In this document: positions 12,137-25,199 of the stretch, piece after piece
Numbering within the stretch: position 1 is the first letter of the stretch
Layout of the letters: each line of letters begins with the position of its first letter
From: Amia ocellicauda
Lineage: Eukaryota > Chordata > Actinopteri > Amiiformes > Amiidae
Direction: 5' to 3'
Length of the DNA: 64,000 nt
Assembly: GCF_036373705.1 (NCBI RefSeq)
Contig: NC_089851.1
Coordinates: 50,279,470-50,343,469 of the forward strand
Made by a program: the position numbers and the translations under genes
The notes under the pieces: generated by a model
Databases searched by the model: none
The model's input: the letters and a program-made list of their open reading frames with translations, nothing else
What the model was told of the DNA's origin: nothing

Positions 12137-13645
12137 CAGCTCTGGAAAAAATAAGTCCACTGCTAAATTATCAGTTTCTCTGGTTTTACTATTTATAGGT
12201 ATGTGTTTGGGTAAAATTATTATTTTTGCTTTATTCTATAAACTACTGACAACATTTCTCCCAAATTCCAAATAAACATATTGTCATTTAGAGCATTTAT
12301 TTGCAGAAAATGACAACTGGTTAAAATAACAAAAAAGATGCTGTGTTAACTGCTTCCATGCGTCTTGGCATGCTCTCCACCAGTCTTTCACATTGATGTT
12401 GGGTGACTTTATGCCAATCCTGGTGCAAAAATGCAAGCAGCTCGGCTTTGTTTGATGGCTTGTGACCATCCATCTTCCTCTTGATCACATTCCTGAGGTT
12501 TTCAATGGGGTTCAGGTCTGGAGATTGGGCTGGCTATGACAGGGCCTTGATCTGGTGGTCCTCCATCCACACCTTGAATGACCTGGCTGTGTGGCATGGA
12601 GCATTGTCCTGCTGGAAAAAACAATCCTCAGAGTTGGGGAACATTGTCAGAGCAGAAGGAAGCAAGTTTTCTTCCAGGACAAGCCTTGTACGTGGCTTGA
12701 TTCATGCATCCTTCACAAAGACAAATCTGCCCAATTCCGGCTTTTCTGAAGCACCTCCAGATCATCACCGATCCTCCACCAATTTTCATAGTGGATGCGA
12801 GACACTGTGGCTTGTAGGCCTCTCCAGGTCTCCGTCTAACCATTAGACGACCAGGTGTTGGGCAAAGCTGAAAATTGGACTCATCAGAGAAGATGACCTT
12901 ACTCCAGTCCTCTACGGTCCAATCCTTATGGTCTTTTGCAAACCTCAGCCTGGCTCTTCTTTGCTTCTCATTGATGAAGGGCTTTTTTCTAACTTTGCAC
13001 AACTTCAGCCCTGCCCCTCGGAGCCTGTTTCGAACCATCCTCGCCATGCACTTCACACCAGCTGCCATTTGCCATTCTTCTTGTAGGTCACTTGATGTCA
13101 TCCTACAGTTGTTGAATGACATTCGAATGAGTTGGCGGTCATCCTGGTCAGTAGAGAGTTGTTTTCGCTCTCTGTCGGACTGTAGCTTTGTTGTCCCCAA
13201 TGTCTGCTGCTTGACCTTGTTCTTATGAACCACCGTCTTTGAAATTTTAAGGATGGAAGCATCCCCATGCTCACTGTATCCCTCTACCAGTAAAGCCAGA
13301 ATTGAATCCTTCTATTCCTCACTCAAAACTTTCATTTTCAACTCTTTTGTCATGGTCAATAGTTATTTTTTTATTCTAATTACCTTTGAGGTACTACTAG
13401 CACTGTTTTTGCCATCCAACTGGTCCTATTGCAAGAGGATAGTGATGACCACAGCAGTGTTTTTTATATTTTCCCTCATTAAATATGATTTGGTTCAGGT
13501 GATCACCTAATCAGTACCTCATTCAGTAGAATGAGGTGTGTCTGTGTTGGAATTCAACAGACACTGGAATGGAATGGCTGCCATACATGTAGAGATGCTG
13601 ATTTAAGAAAAATTTGCAGTGGTCTCTTAATTGTTTCCAGAGCTG
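12137..13645 (-). mobile_element. Tc1-like DNA transposon, decayed copy
   Basis: Flanked by TA dinucleotides and bounded by inverted ends CAGCTCTGGAAAAAATAAG (12137) and CTTAATTGTTTCCAGAGCTG (ending 13645). The transposase reads on the minus strand from about 13353 to 12290. The same terminal sequences make up the 79-bp MITE at 31075-31153. Confidence 0.88.
12290..13353 (-). pseudogene. Tc1-like transposase (DD34E), inactivated
   Basis: The N-terminal part is open at 13233-12628 (ERKQLSTDQDDRQLIRM, VIFSDESNFQL with the first Asp, GGGSVMIWRCF). After a frameshift near 12640 the frame continues through [14 protein letters not shown] (second Asp) and [10 protein letters not shown] (Glu), with 34 positions between them, the classical Tc1 spacing. 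A TAG between the last two catalytic residues replaces the usual Trp. The frameshift and stop make it non-functional. Confidence 0.8.
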
Positions 13646-13647
13646 TA

Positions 13648-13665
13648 TACGTGTGTGTGTGTGTG

Positions 13666-13757
<92 letters not shown>
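13648..13757. repeat. Compound (GT)n(ATCT)n(TA)n microsatellite
   Basis: GT run, then about nine ATCT units, then about 25 TA units, directly after the Tc1 right end. Confidence 0.9.
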
Positions 13758-13761
<4 letters not shown>

Positions 13762-14924
13762 TGTATGTACACTTTGAAGAAAATCTAAAATTATGTTTTA
13801 AAGGACTGCATTAAAAACTAGAAACAATATCACCTAGGAGCCCTTTAATACCAGGATAATACTATGTGTTATCTCACATTTCTCCCAGTTTGTTCACCTG
13901 TCAATATAAAACATAGCTGTTTTAGGTAAACCAGAATAAAACAGTACACACTTAATTTGATAATGACATTCAGAAAGTCTTAAACCGCTATTAATTAAGT
14001 GCTATTATATAAAATGTGTTATTTACTTTATTTTGATATATAAATACCCCCCCACACTGTAATGTATCTTAGACATACTTCAATAAGTGCCATTATCCAA
14101 CTAGGGGTTAACTGTATCAAATAAATAATAATGGATATTTGTCAATCATTCATTTCAAATAACCTCAGATTATGTTTATCAAAATCCCTTGTAGTTCAAA
14201 TGTTCACTAGCAACACTTATGAAAATCATGATTCTTTGTGTATTATATTGTCTAAATTTGTATACATACATATATAAAGGTACGTAACAATTGTAGGCCT
14301 AATATAAAAGAGGTTTACAGGATTGCACAATGGAATCTGAGGTGCTGGTTTTAACCCATCCAGTGATGCAATTCCCAAAACATTCTTCTGCCTTGTGGAA
14401 AGATAAAAACATGACAAATTTCAGAATCAGCATGCACTTCTGTTCACCAACAAAGGAAACTTTGAAGGTATAAGAGTTCAGAGAAGGGGGAGGTTAAAAT
14501 CCCAATTTATAACTCACACAGATGATTAATTACTGTATTATTAACTTTAGGCAGATAAAGATAAACATACAGACAGATTTAATTGCTGAAATAGGATCAA
14601 AACTTACCTTTCTTTCTTGTTACTATTCGTTTCTAGAAGTGATATCCTGCAAAATACAGATATTGATGATTCTCGTACAAGACACTCCACGTGTAATTTG
14701 CAAATATTTAGCTAATTTAAATGAGTCCTTCATTTATGTAGGTCAATGTGCTCACTAAAGGAAAAGCCTTTACATTTTTGTTTTTAAGTTATTCAAAACT
14801 GAAAAAAGTGATTTATGCAATATGGACATCAAAAATGGTGTCAATTAAGAACAAATAAAGTATTTACTGATAAATATTCATCCTCATGACCTGAGAATTA
14901 TTGTCGTTCTAGTGCTGTTGTTAA
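13758..14924. other. TMEM71 3' flank, no gene seen
   Basis: AT-rich DNA between the microsatellite and the TMEM71 stop codon. It may include the TMEM71 3' UTR. No other feature supported. Confidence 0.35.
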
Positions 14925-17900
14925 TCAGAGTCTGCATGATAATGGGCAGAGCTTGGACAGGAACGCAGTCACTAGAAAATACAGCAAGCCCATCTGGAAA
15001 AAAATACTAAGTCCTTGTGTATATAACACTACGGTTGTAATTCAATCTTACCAATTTAAATTGTATCACTTTAAAGCATAACATTTGGCAGAACTGAAAT
15101 GCATATGCAAATGCAGCCAATGTAGACCCTCAGCAAAAAAAACAGGACCAGTCTCTCCTTGACATTACCAATGAACAAAACTCACAAGGAGCCCAAACAC
15201 AACACTCACCTCTGTCTCTGCTTTCCGTAACCGGGCAGCATTTCCAAAGGTAGACTTTGTTAGAACTGGGGGGGGGGGGGGAGAATGGACATGTAAAACA
15301 TTTAATGAGTTTAATGACTGAATTTATTTTTGGAAAGTTGTCCTATTCAGTTGGCTTGCAGCGTTAAAAATGAATAAATGAAGTAAATGACATGTAAATA
15401 AATGCCAGCACTTACAGAATGAAGTGAAAATTAGCATGAAGGTAATAAATGCCACTGCCAGGCCTCCCAGCAGCCACCTGCAAAAGATAAATCAAGTCCC
15501 TCATTCTATCAACACTTAAGAAAGTTCAACATTGCATAACACATAACTACACAATATGGTAGCATATAGCACAAATGGAGGAGAGGAAAATACCATACCT
15601 GGAAAACAGGGCTATGCACAAGCACACAGTAAGGATAATGACAAATAAGGTCTTTATGATGGCAGAATCTGGGGAAAGAAGCAAACAAAAACATTAGTAC
15701 TGTTATGCTTGGAAACTTTCTCTTTGTTTTTCATGTTTTACCTTGCATGTTTTACCCGTATGAAAGACTGATATTTTAATAATATATATTGTATATTCTG
15801 TCATAGATTCCATATACTGTATAATATATATTCTAAAAGTTGTCCATATGGGTATAGTGGGTATTTTGTATTATCATAATCAGTCTATATCGATCCACGG
15901 CTGGATGAAGGCCTCCGCCAGATGTTTCTACTTGCTTCAATCTACAGCTTCCCTTTTCCATGTCAAGACAGCAAAGTTGATTATTTAATCTTCCCATCTT
16001 TATTGTGGTCTTCTTGTAGGTTAGCATTGCTTTAGATCTATTTGATAGCTTCCTTTGTCCATCCTTGATCTGTTCTTCTTGCAATATGATATATTACTAT
16101 CTGTTTGCCCACAATCATTTGATTTCTAATTAGAAATTAACAAGAATACACTAGAAATATCCATCTGCTATCAAATACTTTTCTTTGAAGGATGTTTTAA
16201 ACCTCCTTGCCTAGCACTCAATGTCAACTAGCTAAACTTTTAGCAAGTTATGAATGTCATGGCTCAATATCATTTTACAATTCTGGCAATTAAAATTAAC
16301 CCTGTTGGAACCTGAATGCAGTATAGCTTTCTATATACACTCACCTAAAGGATTATTAGGAACACCTGTTCAATTTCTCATTAATGCAATTTTCTAATCA
16401 ACCAATCACATGGCAGTTGCTTCAATGCATTTAGGGGTGTGGTCCTGGTCAAGACAATCTCCTGAACTCCAAACTGAATGTCTGAATGGGAAAGAAAGGT
16501 GATTTAAGCAATTTTGAGCATGGCATGGTTGTTGGTGCCAGACGGGCCGGTCTGAGTATTTCACAATCTGCTCAGTTACTGGGATTTTCACGCACAACCA
16601 TTTCTAGGGTTTACAAAGAATGGTGTGAAAAGGGAAAAACATCCAGTATGCGGCAGTCCTGTGGGCGAAAATGCATTGTTGATGCTAGAGGTCAGAGGAG
16701 AATGGGCCGACTGATTCAAGCTGATAGAACAGCAACTTTGACTGAAATAACCACTCGTTACAACCGAGGTATGCAGCAAAGCATTTGTGAAGCCACAACA
16801 CGTACAACCTTGAGGCGGATGGGCTACAACAGCAGAAGACCCCACCGGGTACCACTCATCTCCACTACAAATAGGAAAAAGAGGCTACAATTTGCACAAG
16901 CTCACCAAAATTGGACAGTTGAAGACTGGAAAAATGTTGCCTGGTCTGATGAGTCTCGATTTCTGTTTGGCGGAGTCAGAATTTGGCGTAAACAGAATGA
17001 GAACATGGATCCATCATGCCTTGTTACCACTGTGCAGGCTGGTGGTGGTGGTGTAATGGTGTGGGGGATGTTTTCTTGGCACACTTTAGGCCCCTTAGTG
17101 CCAATTGGGCATCGTTTAAATGCCACGGCCTACCTGAGCATTGTTTCTGACCATGTCCATCCCTTTATGACCACCATGTACCCATTCTATAATGGCTACT
17201 TCCAGCAGGATAATGCACCATGTCACAAAGGTCGAATCATTTCAAATTGGTTTCTTGAACATGACAATGAGTTCACTGTACTAAACTGGCCCCACAGTCA
17301 CCAGATCTCAACCCAATAGAGCATCTTTGGGATGTGGTGGAACGGGAGCTTCGTGCCCTGGATGTGCATCCCACAAATCTCCATCAACTGCAAGATGCTA
17401 TCCTATCAATATGGGCCAACATTTCTAAAGAATGCTTTCAGCACCTTGTTGAATCAATGCCACGTAGAATTAAGGCAGTTCTGAAGGCGAAAGGGGGTCA
17501 AGCACAGTATTTGTATGGTGTTCCTAATAATCCTTTAGGTGAGTGTATATTGTCCCCCATTAGATATCACCTGGGTCATAATTGTGCCTCAGCTCCTCCT
17601 GTTTTGTATATATTTAATACTTATATGACTATTTCACAATCACATATTAAAAACAAGTTCACTTGTTTTCACCATTGAAAATAAATAAGTTAGAAGTGCA
17701 TTGGTTTTAAAGTTTGGGGATTAGGGGAAACTGGATATGGCACAGTCCAAAACTATAAAACATCAGTGATATTTGATGATATTTTAGCAGGAAACATGAA
17801 ACCTATGAATACGAACTCGGGGCCTGAGCTCACCTGACTGCCTGGGCTCCTTACAATAGTACTTCTTGGCGAAGAATGGCGAAGGGGGGGGCAGGTCCAG

Positions 17901-20900
17901 GAACCCCCCCAGGGACTGTCTGAACTGCTCGTGGGAGAAGCAAGCCTCTTGATCTAGGTCTGTGGGTGGCTCCTCACCCAGCCAGTCTCCAAGGCTTGGG
18001 GAGGGCAGCACGCCATCGTCTGTGGAGACGGAGCCCTCTTTGGCTGCAAGTGCACCACCGTCTGCAGCACAGAGGAGAAAATGGCAATCAAAGCCCTTCA
18101 CTTTGCTGGATCTTATTCCTGCATTGTTGTGTTATTCTTCAAGAGAGATACACAGGACTGGGGAAGAAACAGGCTGCCTCCAAAATATCAACTCCAAGGG
18201 CTAGACCAAATCAAAACTTTGAGTTAACTGCACATTTAATTTATAAGTAGTAGAAAGTGGCTTCTGACAATAATTTTGGATGCGATACGATATTTTAATT
18301 ATGCTTGGGTAGGTCTAGGATTGATTTGGTCTAATTTCTGGTAATTAAAATGAAATTGTTTAAAAGACAAATGCTCTGATGTAATTTCTGAAGAGATTAA
18401 AACTAAATTTACTGAGACAAACTGTTGTACAGGTCTGTTATTTATTAAGTTATTTACAGTATTTAGATTTGAAAATGTTAGTCTATCACCTCCTGATTTT
18501 AGTGAGTTCCACCATAGAGGTGTACCTATATTGTTTTGTACTGCACAGTCTGTATTGTACTGTATGATATTGAAACTGTCAATCTGAACTGATGTGTAAA
18601 CAGGAAAAGTCTGCTGGACTGGATCTGGTCTGAAGCTATGCAGCTGTCCCAGATCCTTGACAGAGCACTGGTGCCAATGCCATGTGACTCACCACAGGAG
18701 AAAGCACAGCCACTGCCATCTAGGTCAGTGCCTCCCTCCAGCCAGGAGGACTGGGCAAGGGGGGAGTGCCCCGGTGCGAACATGCTCTCCCCCAGCCAGG
18801 ACCCGCACGCCCCGCTCACCGAGAACAGGCTGGCCAAGGAGCGCCGCGGACGCCTCCTCCGCCGGAAAATCCTGAGAGGGGGAGGAATCATTAGGAAATC
18901 CATCAATCGATCAACAAAAGAAGAAAGATTATGTACATGTAGTGTGTGCAGTCGACTACCATTCACTGGACTCTTATCAGTGCTTACAGGGATTTATAGA
19001 TAGACAGATAGATAGTTAGAAATACAGAATTAATTCATTGTAGAATTAAACTATCTTTTAGCTCATTTACAGTTCTTGTGGTTTAACTTGTCCTGTTTCA
19101 CTTTTAAATCAGGTCAGACAGTTCTTTTATCATTCATAAGGGTAGAACTGCACAGTATTCTTCAGCTAATTTGCAATACTTTATAGATATACATATGTAT
19201 AAATTAGAAATGATGGTTCAGAGTGAGCAGCGCATTCACACAGAAAAGCAATCGGTTAAAGTGACATCTACCAGACATATGTCTAATGACTGTTCAAAAG
19301 GCCAGAAATTACCCACTTTCACACTACATATAGAAACTACACTCTGACATTTTAGCTTGGAAGACCAGGGGTTTACCCATGGAAATGTACCATATGAAAA
19401 TGTATGACTTGAAAGAATTCCGGTTATGCTATTATACAATATGAATTAGGTCTTTGGTCACAGTTTATATGCACTTTCATCTCCCTAGCAACAAAAACGG
19501 GTGACCTCATTACAATATTTGTCAGGAAATCACAAAGATTTAGCAGCCTACACTCTGAACTGAATCCTTTTGCTTTTTCACAGTCTTTGTCGCTTTGGCA
19601 GGCCTCACTTCATTCTTCATCTCTATAGAAAACACTGGCTGCTCTACGCCTGGTTTATTTCCGTCTCCTGGCATGGTTCTCAGTGATTACAAACACTTGA
19701 TAATGTCTGAGAGGATTACCACATCTTTAATACATTCTTACAAACAGAGACAGCTTTTCTGTCAAGTCTACACCCTCTGTGAAACAAGAGACAATTTAAG
19801 TCCAGCCTGATACCTCATATAGGTTTTTCTCTACCTCTGGAGAGTCAGTCTCTGTCCATTGACTTTGAGTAGACAGATTCCAAAAGGAACCAGTAGCTGG
19901 TAATCAGGGGAAGTCCCTCCACTTTGCTTTATGCTTCTTTGTTTGTTTTCTACACAATCCCTTCAGTATTAAATAACTTTAACACAGCTGCATTGGTTTT
20001 AAGTAGCATATTGACTTCAATTTGTTCAATTTACATGGTATAATGCTTAAAGTCAACTCAAGGGACACCGCAAAATAATTCTAAGGGGAAACTTAAGTTG
20101 TTTTATGCAACCAGCCTCAGACCTCATAACACATTACAGCAGATGTGTGATAATTACTGTGGCACTAACCACAGAAGCAAATGTTGGCATCTCAGGCTCA
20201 TTCTGATTAATTCTCCAATGGAATAAGCTGCTTGGTGGGTTATCATGATACATTCAAAGAGAATCTGCAGATGCTGTGCACATCTTAGAAAGTGGCTGTG
20301 CACAAGACATAAGACATGTCATGTTGAGAAGAGAAAAACTGAGAATTTCACCTCCTGAAAATATTTTTTCTAATGCACTCCCATTTCCATTGCTGAAAGA
20401 TTTCCATTAACGTGAAATATAAACCTGGGTGTATTAACCCAATCCAAATAAACAATATATAAATATATATTTTCCCTTTATGAATGTCAAACAGTCCTAT
20501 TTTAAAGAGGAAAAAGAAGCTGTGCCACTGAGGCTGGCATGCTGGATGGAAGATTAATATTTAGCAATACCCACATGCCATATTTGAATACTTCCAGACC
20601 TGCAAGCCTCCTGGTCTACTTATTAATTTCAGTGAATCAGATGGATATTAATCTTCAAAGACTGTATTAGCATTAATCTGAGCATTCCTCATCGCAGTCG
20701 TTGCAGTCGACAGAGTTCTTAACCTATAAAGACAGGGCCAGAAGATTTAACCCTTTCACCACAGAAACAGTGGGGGAGACTCGAGGAAGATGGTACAAAG
20801 CCTTTCAGGGTTGAACGGCTGTTTGTTAAAAAGGTGAAAATGTCCAATGAACGGCTGCTGTGACTGAAACACTATTATCTCTTGGGCTATGAGCGCACGG

Positions 20901-22914
20901 CGAAGAGAGTTAAAAGCAGAAATGTCACTTGGACCCTGCAGAGCGTTTGCACTTCATCAAAAGTGTGGCGGACTACACATGCTTACACACCTTCGTCAAG
21001 TTAATACAGATGTTAGAGGAGTTCAGACCCTAAGTTGGATAAAACAGTCACACTGGGAACAATAGAATGTTCTTAGGCCCAGACCAAATCATGATGTTGA
21101 CCTAGGCAAGAATCCAAAATGACATATGTGTACTCAATATGTTAAATTCATCATTAGTAGGAATTGACTTTGGACAATAATGAATGAACCTGTAATTCAG
21201 TACACATTTTGTGATTAGCGGGTAGATCAAAGTTTTGATTTGGTTTAGGCCACTGTGTGGGAATTATTAACATTTGTGTATAAGTAAAGGGTTAAAGCAG
21301 TACATAACACACACACACACACACACATTCTCCTCCCTACCTGACAAGATTCTCCTTGTAGGACACGTTGATCTTGGAAGGCGTCAGACTGAGGTTGCCC
21401 TCCTCATCACAAATTAAGCTGTCTTCGGTCAGGACATAGTATCCGTTGGACAAGAGGCGAGGGCTGCGGCGGCAGGAACAGGGGGAGCCCGTCAGGGGGT
21501 CAATGGAGAAGCACTCGTAGGAGCAGTCAGGAGACAGCAGGGACAAACTCAGCCTGAGGGCCAGGAGCACAGGTCCACATCTCATATGCAAGTTTACTGT
21601 GGCATAACCATCTTGAAACCACAATACAATTGTACAGAAGCAGAATGATAATTGTGTCTAAGCATGGGGAGGTATAGTATAGCAAACCATGATTCAAACA
21701 ATGGATAATCCTGACAAAGTAAAGTACAGGCATGGCAAAACCATGGGGACAATTGCTGAATTACAGTGCACATTTACTGGACTAGACTTTCATAAGGGTT
21801 TATTGAAAACGTCCCCGCATTAGCTAGGACTATAAATGCCTGTAAACTTGAGTTGCAGTGAATTTAGTCTTAGGCTGAAAAAGAAAGCAACAACAGTAAC
21901 AACAAGAACATATTTTTGTTTCTTTTGTCAAAAAATTTGAAAAAAATCTATAATATTTTTGTAATTAAAATAAATAAAGATTGCATTTCTAAATATTGTT
22001 ATAGTAGGTTAGCAAAGCAGAATTTTAGTTTTGTGTGTTTGTTTTAATCAAAGTGAGCACTTTTCCTCAAAATGAATTTACCAATAATGTTGATGGCTTC
22101 ATTGTACTTTCCATTCACTTTTAAAACCTGATTATGGCCTACTTCTGAACCTGATCCTAGCCTGTTTAACCCAGATGTTTTGAATCAATTTTAACTCAAT
22201 GTGAGAAGGTGTTTATCCCCAAAGCAAGAATCAAACACAGACATTAATTAAACTGAAACACAGCTGCACATCTTAGCAATCAAAGCCATCTGTCCCTCTG
22301 GATGGACTTAAATAACATGTGTTTCATATTCTGTGTGGAGTCAGGTGTTTCTATGCGATACATTGTGGGTGAATAATAATGCAGTCTTGTGTGACCAGAC
22401 AGTTTGTGCAACCAGTTGTCTTCTAACCACTTGCCTCAGTGCCAGCTTGCAGACAAGCTAAAAAAAAACAGTGCTCATGCCAGGAAGCCTCGGGACCAAT
22501 GAAAGTGAGACATTGATCAGAAAATATCACGCACCCGAGTTGCAGTGCGAGGCTGCTGCGCACCGGCCACAGCGCTGCAGGAAGTGGCATAGGCTGGCAC
22601 ACACACCTCTGAAAGGAGATATTGTGCCAATCCTACTTAGAACCAGGCAGATTAAGTCTCTTACCTGTGACATCTGTGATCAGTGGACTGTCCTTTCCTC
22701 TTAATAGGTGAACCTGTCCGAAAATACAACAGCCTATCATGTTTGATAGCCATTTCACACACAGCAGACAATTTGGTAAGGGGCAGTTAAAAAAAAAAAA
22801 AAGCCTCGCATTTTAACTGGTATTGTGTTGCCCACCTCTGCTGTCTAGGATAAGAGGTTCAAATAAGATAACTGGAGACTTACTTGTAACTGCTCCTGAA
22901 AACAGCAGAGCCAT
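14925..22914 (-). CDS. TMEM71: Transmembrane protein 71 (multi-exon)
   Basis: Membrane protein of unknown biochemical role. Recognised from [37 protein letters not shown] and YKENLVRIFRR, which track mammalian TMEM71 closely. Coding exons in transcript order: 22914-22884, 22713-22665, 21553-21341, 18871-18693, 18061-17834, 15668-15599, 15477-15416, 15265-15210, 14993-14925. Every junction is GT-AG and in phase, and the exons sum to 957 nt, that is 318 residues plus TGA, against 295 residues in human. The N-terminal half has the conserved cysteine-rich domain, and exons 4 and 5 are Ser/Pro/acidic and low in complexity. Two hydrophobic segments near the C-terminus ([16 protein letters not shown], then [16 protein letters not shown]) match the paired membrane spans of the family. 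The first two coding exons and the last ([17 protein letters not shown]) are inferred from splice sites and phase rather than clear similarity, so these ends are less certain. Introns hold a Tc1 copy and an RTE fragment. Confidence 0.9.
15870..16090 (-). mobile_element. RTE-type LINE 3' end fragment
   Basis: On the minus strand one frame reads like the C-terminal end of RTE-clade ORF2 proteins (TRW-DD-like motif, LTWKREAVD, then [10 protein letters not shown]), broken by several stops. It lies inside a TMEM71 intron next to the Tc1 copy at 16338. Confidence 0.6.
16338..17545 (+). mobile_element. Tc1/mariner DD36E element, copy 1 (defective)
   Basis: Bounded by inverted ends CACTCACCTAAAGGATTATT (16338) and AATAATCCTTTAGGTGAGTG (ending 17545), flanked by TA. 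Same family as 32425-33645 and 35600-36789. Inserted in the TMEM71 intron between the exons at 17834 and 15668, antisense to that gene. Confidence 0.92.
16486..17530 (+). pseudogene. DD36E Tc1/mariner transposase, frameshifted
   Basis: Open from [10 protein letters not shown] through the two N-terminal helix-turn-helix regions and VAWSDES (first Asp) to [11 protein letters not shown] (second Asp). A small in-frame deletion removes about eight residues after the first Asp, relative to copy 2. A one-base loss near 17290 in the [11 protein letters not shown] region shifts the frame before the catalytic Glu, and the C-terminal 115 residues continue in another frame. Not functional. Confidence 0.88.
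20160..20720. other. TMEM71 intron segment of low-repeat, motif-rich sequence
   Basis: In the 2.5-kb intron between coding exons 3 and 4. This part has no repeat signature and many ATTA/TAAT and AGATTAAT-type motifs, such as GATTAATATT and CTGATTAATTCTCC. It could be a conserved non-coding element, but nothing in this window alone proves that. Confidence 0.2.
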
Positions 22915-22987
22915 CCCCGGTGTCAGAGACAGCTAGCCAGCCGGTCAGAACCTAACTAGCAAGCCTTCCCGTTTTATCCCTCAAAGC
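22884..22987 (-). other. TMEM71: TMEM71 exon carrying the start codon (5' UTR part 22915-22987)
   Basis: A strong acceptor (CTTTTCTCTTGTAG) precedes 22987, and a donor (GTAAGT) follows 22884. The ATG at 22914-22912 sits in this exon behind 73 bases of leader. Because the exon opens with an acceptor, a further upstream exon is expected; 27044-27240 is the best candidate. Confidence 0.6.
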
Positions 22988-23584
22988 CTACAAGAGAAAA
23001 GTCATTAAACAGACCAGCCACATAAAATCAAGGCATTAATAGTTAGTCTGCCTAGTCTGTTATCCCAGAGAAATTTTAATATTTTCTTGCATCAGAAATC
23101 AATATTAATAAATGCCAGAACTATCTTACACTTATTTCCACCCCTTTTGTGATAACACTTCTCTTTAGCATGAACATTTGTTTTCCCAGGGCTCACTTAA
23201 TATCTGGAGCAGCTGTACATTCCTGAAAGCAGGACATCTGAAGCCAAACTCTCAAACGGTCTGCTGTGATTGCTTCCCTTCAAATAATGCCTCACACTCA
23301 GAAAACAAAAACGGCAGAATGAGGTCACTCTTCCTGTTAACCCCCTCCTGCCGAAGAGCTACACAGGCCCTGCATGGAAATCAGCAGACTGGAGGTGGAG
23401 CAGTTGGGACTGACCTCAGATATATTTCAAACTGTCACTGCAAAAAGCTTCATTCAAAATCCACACACAGCCAAGCAACTGAGACACAAACTGCACTGAT
23501 CACAGATCCAGCTTTCTTTCAAACAAACCTTAATACATATGACCTTATCATTCTCAATGTCTTATTTTATAAAAGATGACTGTA

Positions 23585-24110
23585 TTGTGCCATGGCAAAA
23601 CCACACAAAGTGTAGTAAAGCTAAGTGAAATCATGTTAAAGCATGGACAGGTAAGGTATGATAAACCATGGAAACCAGGTGAAAACTGTGAAATCACTGT
23701 GGAAAACTTTCATAACTGTATTAATGAGAGTTAATTCATATCTACAGTAAAAAAACTATTGGGCATTGTTTAACAGTTGCAAGTGATGTGGTAATCAAAT
23801 ACAAATAAATCAAATGCACTTCCATATCCTGATAATGTGTGTATCAATGTTCAGGAATTCGAAAGGAATTTCCCTTATGCAAATGTTCCTTGTTATTTAT
23901 TACCATATATTTTTTTTCACTTTAAACATGGTTTTGCTATGGCTGTACCATTGTTTTAATCTGGTTTCCTAAGGGTTTAACATGCCTTCAGTGTAATGAT
24001 ACACTCTACCATGAATAAACCATGGTCTACCATAGTAAGCATGCCTTACTTCCCATGGTTAAGTGTAGTAAATGCACAATGAAGGCATGTTGAACCTGTA
24101 GGAACCTACA
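23585..24110. repeat. Inverted CCATGG-rich repeat
   Basis: The left part has CCATGGCAAAACCACACAAAG and the right part carries its approximate complement near 23925-23945, with many CCATGG and ACCATGGT motifs between and after. A related unit occurs at 21715-21755. Probably a non-autonomous DNA transposon family. Confidence 0.5.
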
Positions 24111-24542
24111 GCAAAAGCCCAAAACAGGAATTTTAACAGCACTTACTGCATGGAGACATGTTTTTGTCCTTATTCACATGTACTCCTTTTTTTTTTCTCT
24201 GGCTTTAATATGACAGTGAGCCAGACCTTTCCAAAAACCTGCTTTGTCAATATAAACCTCACTGTGCCCAACTGCACACAGTCAATACAGCCACTTATTA
24301 GACACGGCTCAACTCTCTGCTGCTGTTCATCAGTCTTGAGTGAGACTGAACTGCCTGGAGCATCACCACTGCTGTCTCCTTCCTGACCTGACTGTAATCG
24401 CTGGCATTGAAACCGGCTGGGAGCACGCCTGCAGACAGGAGACTCTGGGTGAAAAGCCAAGTCTCGGTATTGTGTTGACTCGGCCAGCTAAAATCTATAC
24501 AATGGGAGCAGAGGAGAGTGGGACTGCAGTACAGAACCACTG

Positions 24543-24544
<2 letters not shown>

Positions 24545-24584
<40 letters not shown>
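24545..24584. repeat. (AT)n microsatellite
   Basis: About 20 uninterrupted AT units. Confidence 0.9.
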
Positions 24585-24586
<2 letters not shown>

Positions 24587-25169
24587 CCTGCAAGGGACCA
24601 ATGCTAAGTCAGTGGATAATTACAGGTCGACGCACTAATTGCTTCATCTGTTAAAACACTACTATACCCAACAATACTATACTATACTATAGTAGTGAAT
24701 TTAAAAAAATAGATACATTTACAAAGAGGTAATCCCCAAAAACTAGCATGCATAGTGCATAATATTGCAAAACTTTGGTCCACCTGCAAAAACAGATGAC
24801 TGTTGTTAATACTCACAGTTTGAGTGCCTTGATCTTTGTGAGTTGCAATGTTGGTTTGTTTTGTCAACAATGACCATTTACTCATTATTTGCCTTGAGAT
24901 GTTGTCTGCGGTTTCCCACTACAGTCTCGAAGCGCGTATTCAGAATAAGCTCCAAAGGCATCTTTTAAACAGCGCCATGATTGTATGAACACAGCAACGG
25001 CATCTGGCTGCTTAAAAAAAAAACATCTGGCTGCTTCATTCAAAGAACCAGCGTAAGCAAAACACAAGATGCGACCCTCCCTCATTCCCTTTCTCTTTCC
25101 AAAAGGTTTTGAAAGAGGCGGTTGCTAAATAAATACAAACGACATCGCCAGATTAGAATGTAATAGCTG

Positions 25170-25199
25170 TATTAATAATAATAATAATAATAATAATAC
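25170..25199. repeat. (TAA)n microsatellite
   Basis: About nine TAA/AAT units. Confidence 0.9.

Noticed and set aside
12481..13228. Plus-strand ORFs of 117-121 codons
   Set aside because: Antisense to the Tc1 transposase at 12290-13353, which has the recognisable catalytic motifs.
13660..13757. Regular repeats checked as a possible CRISPR-like array
   Set aside because: Simple tetranucleotide and dinucleotide microsatellites with no spacers; the genome is eukaryotic.
18638..19003. Plus-strand ORFs of 72-121 codons
   Set aside because: Antisense to the TMEM71 exon at 18693-18871.
22471..22704. 77-codon plus-strand ORF in a TMEM71 intron
   Set aside because: No family signature, overlaps a predicted minus-strand exon, and lacks splice context.
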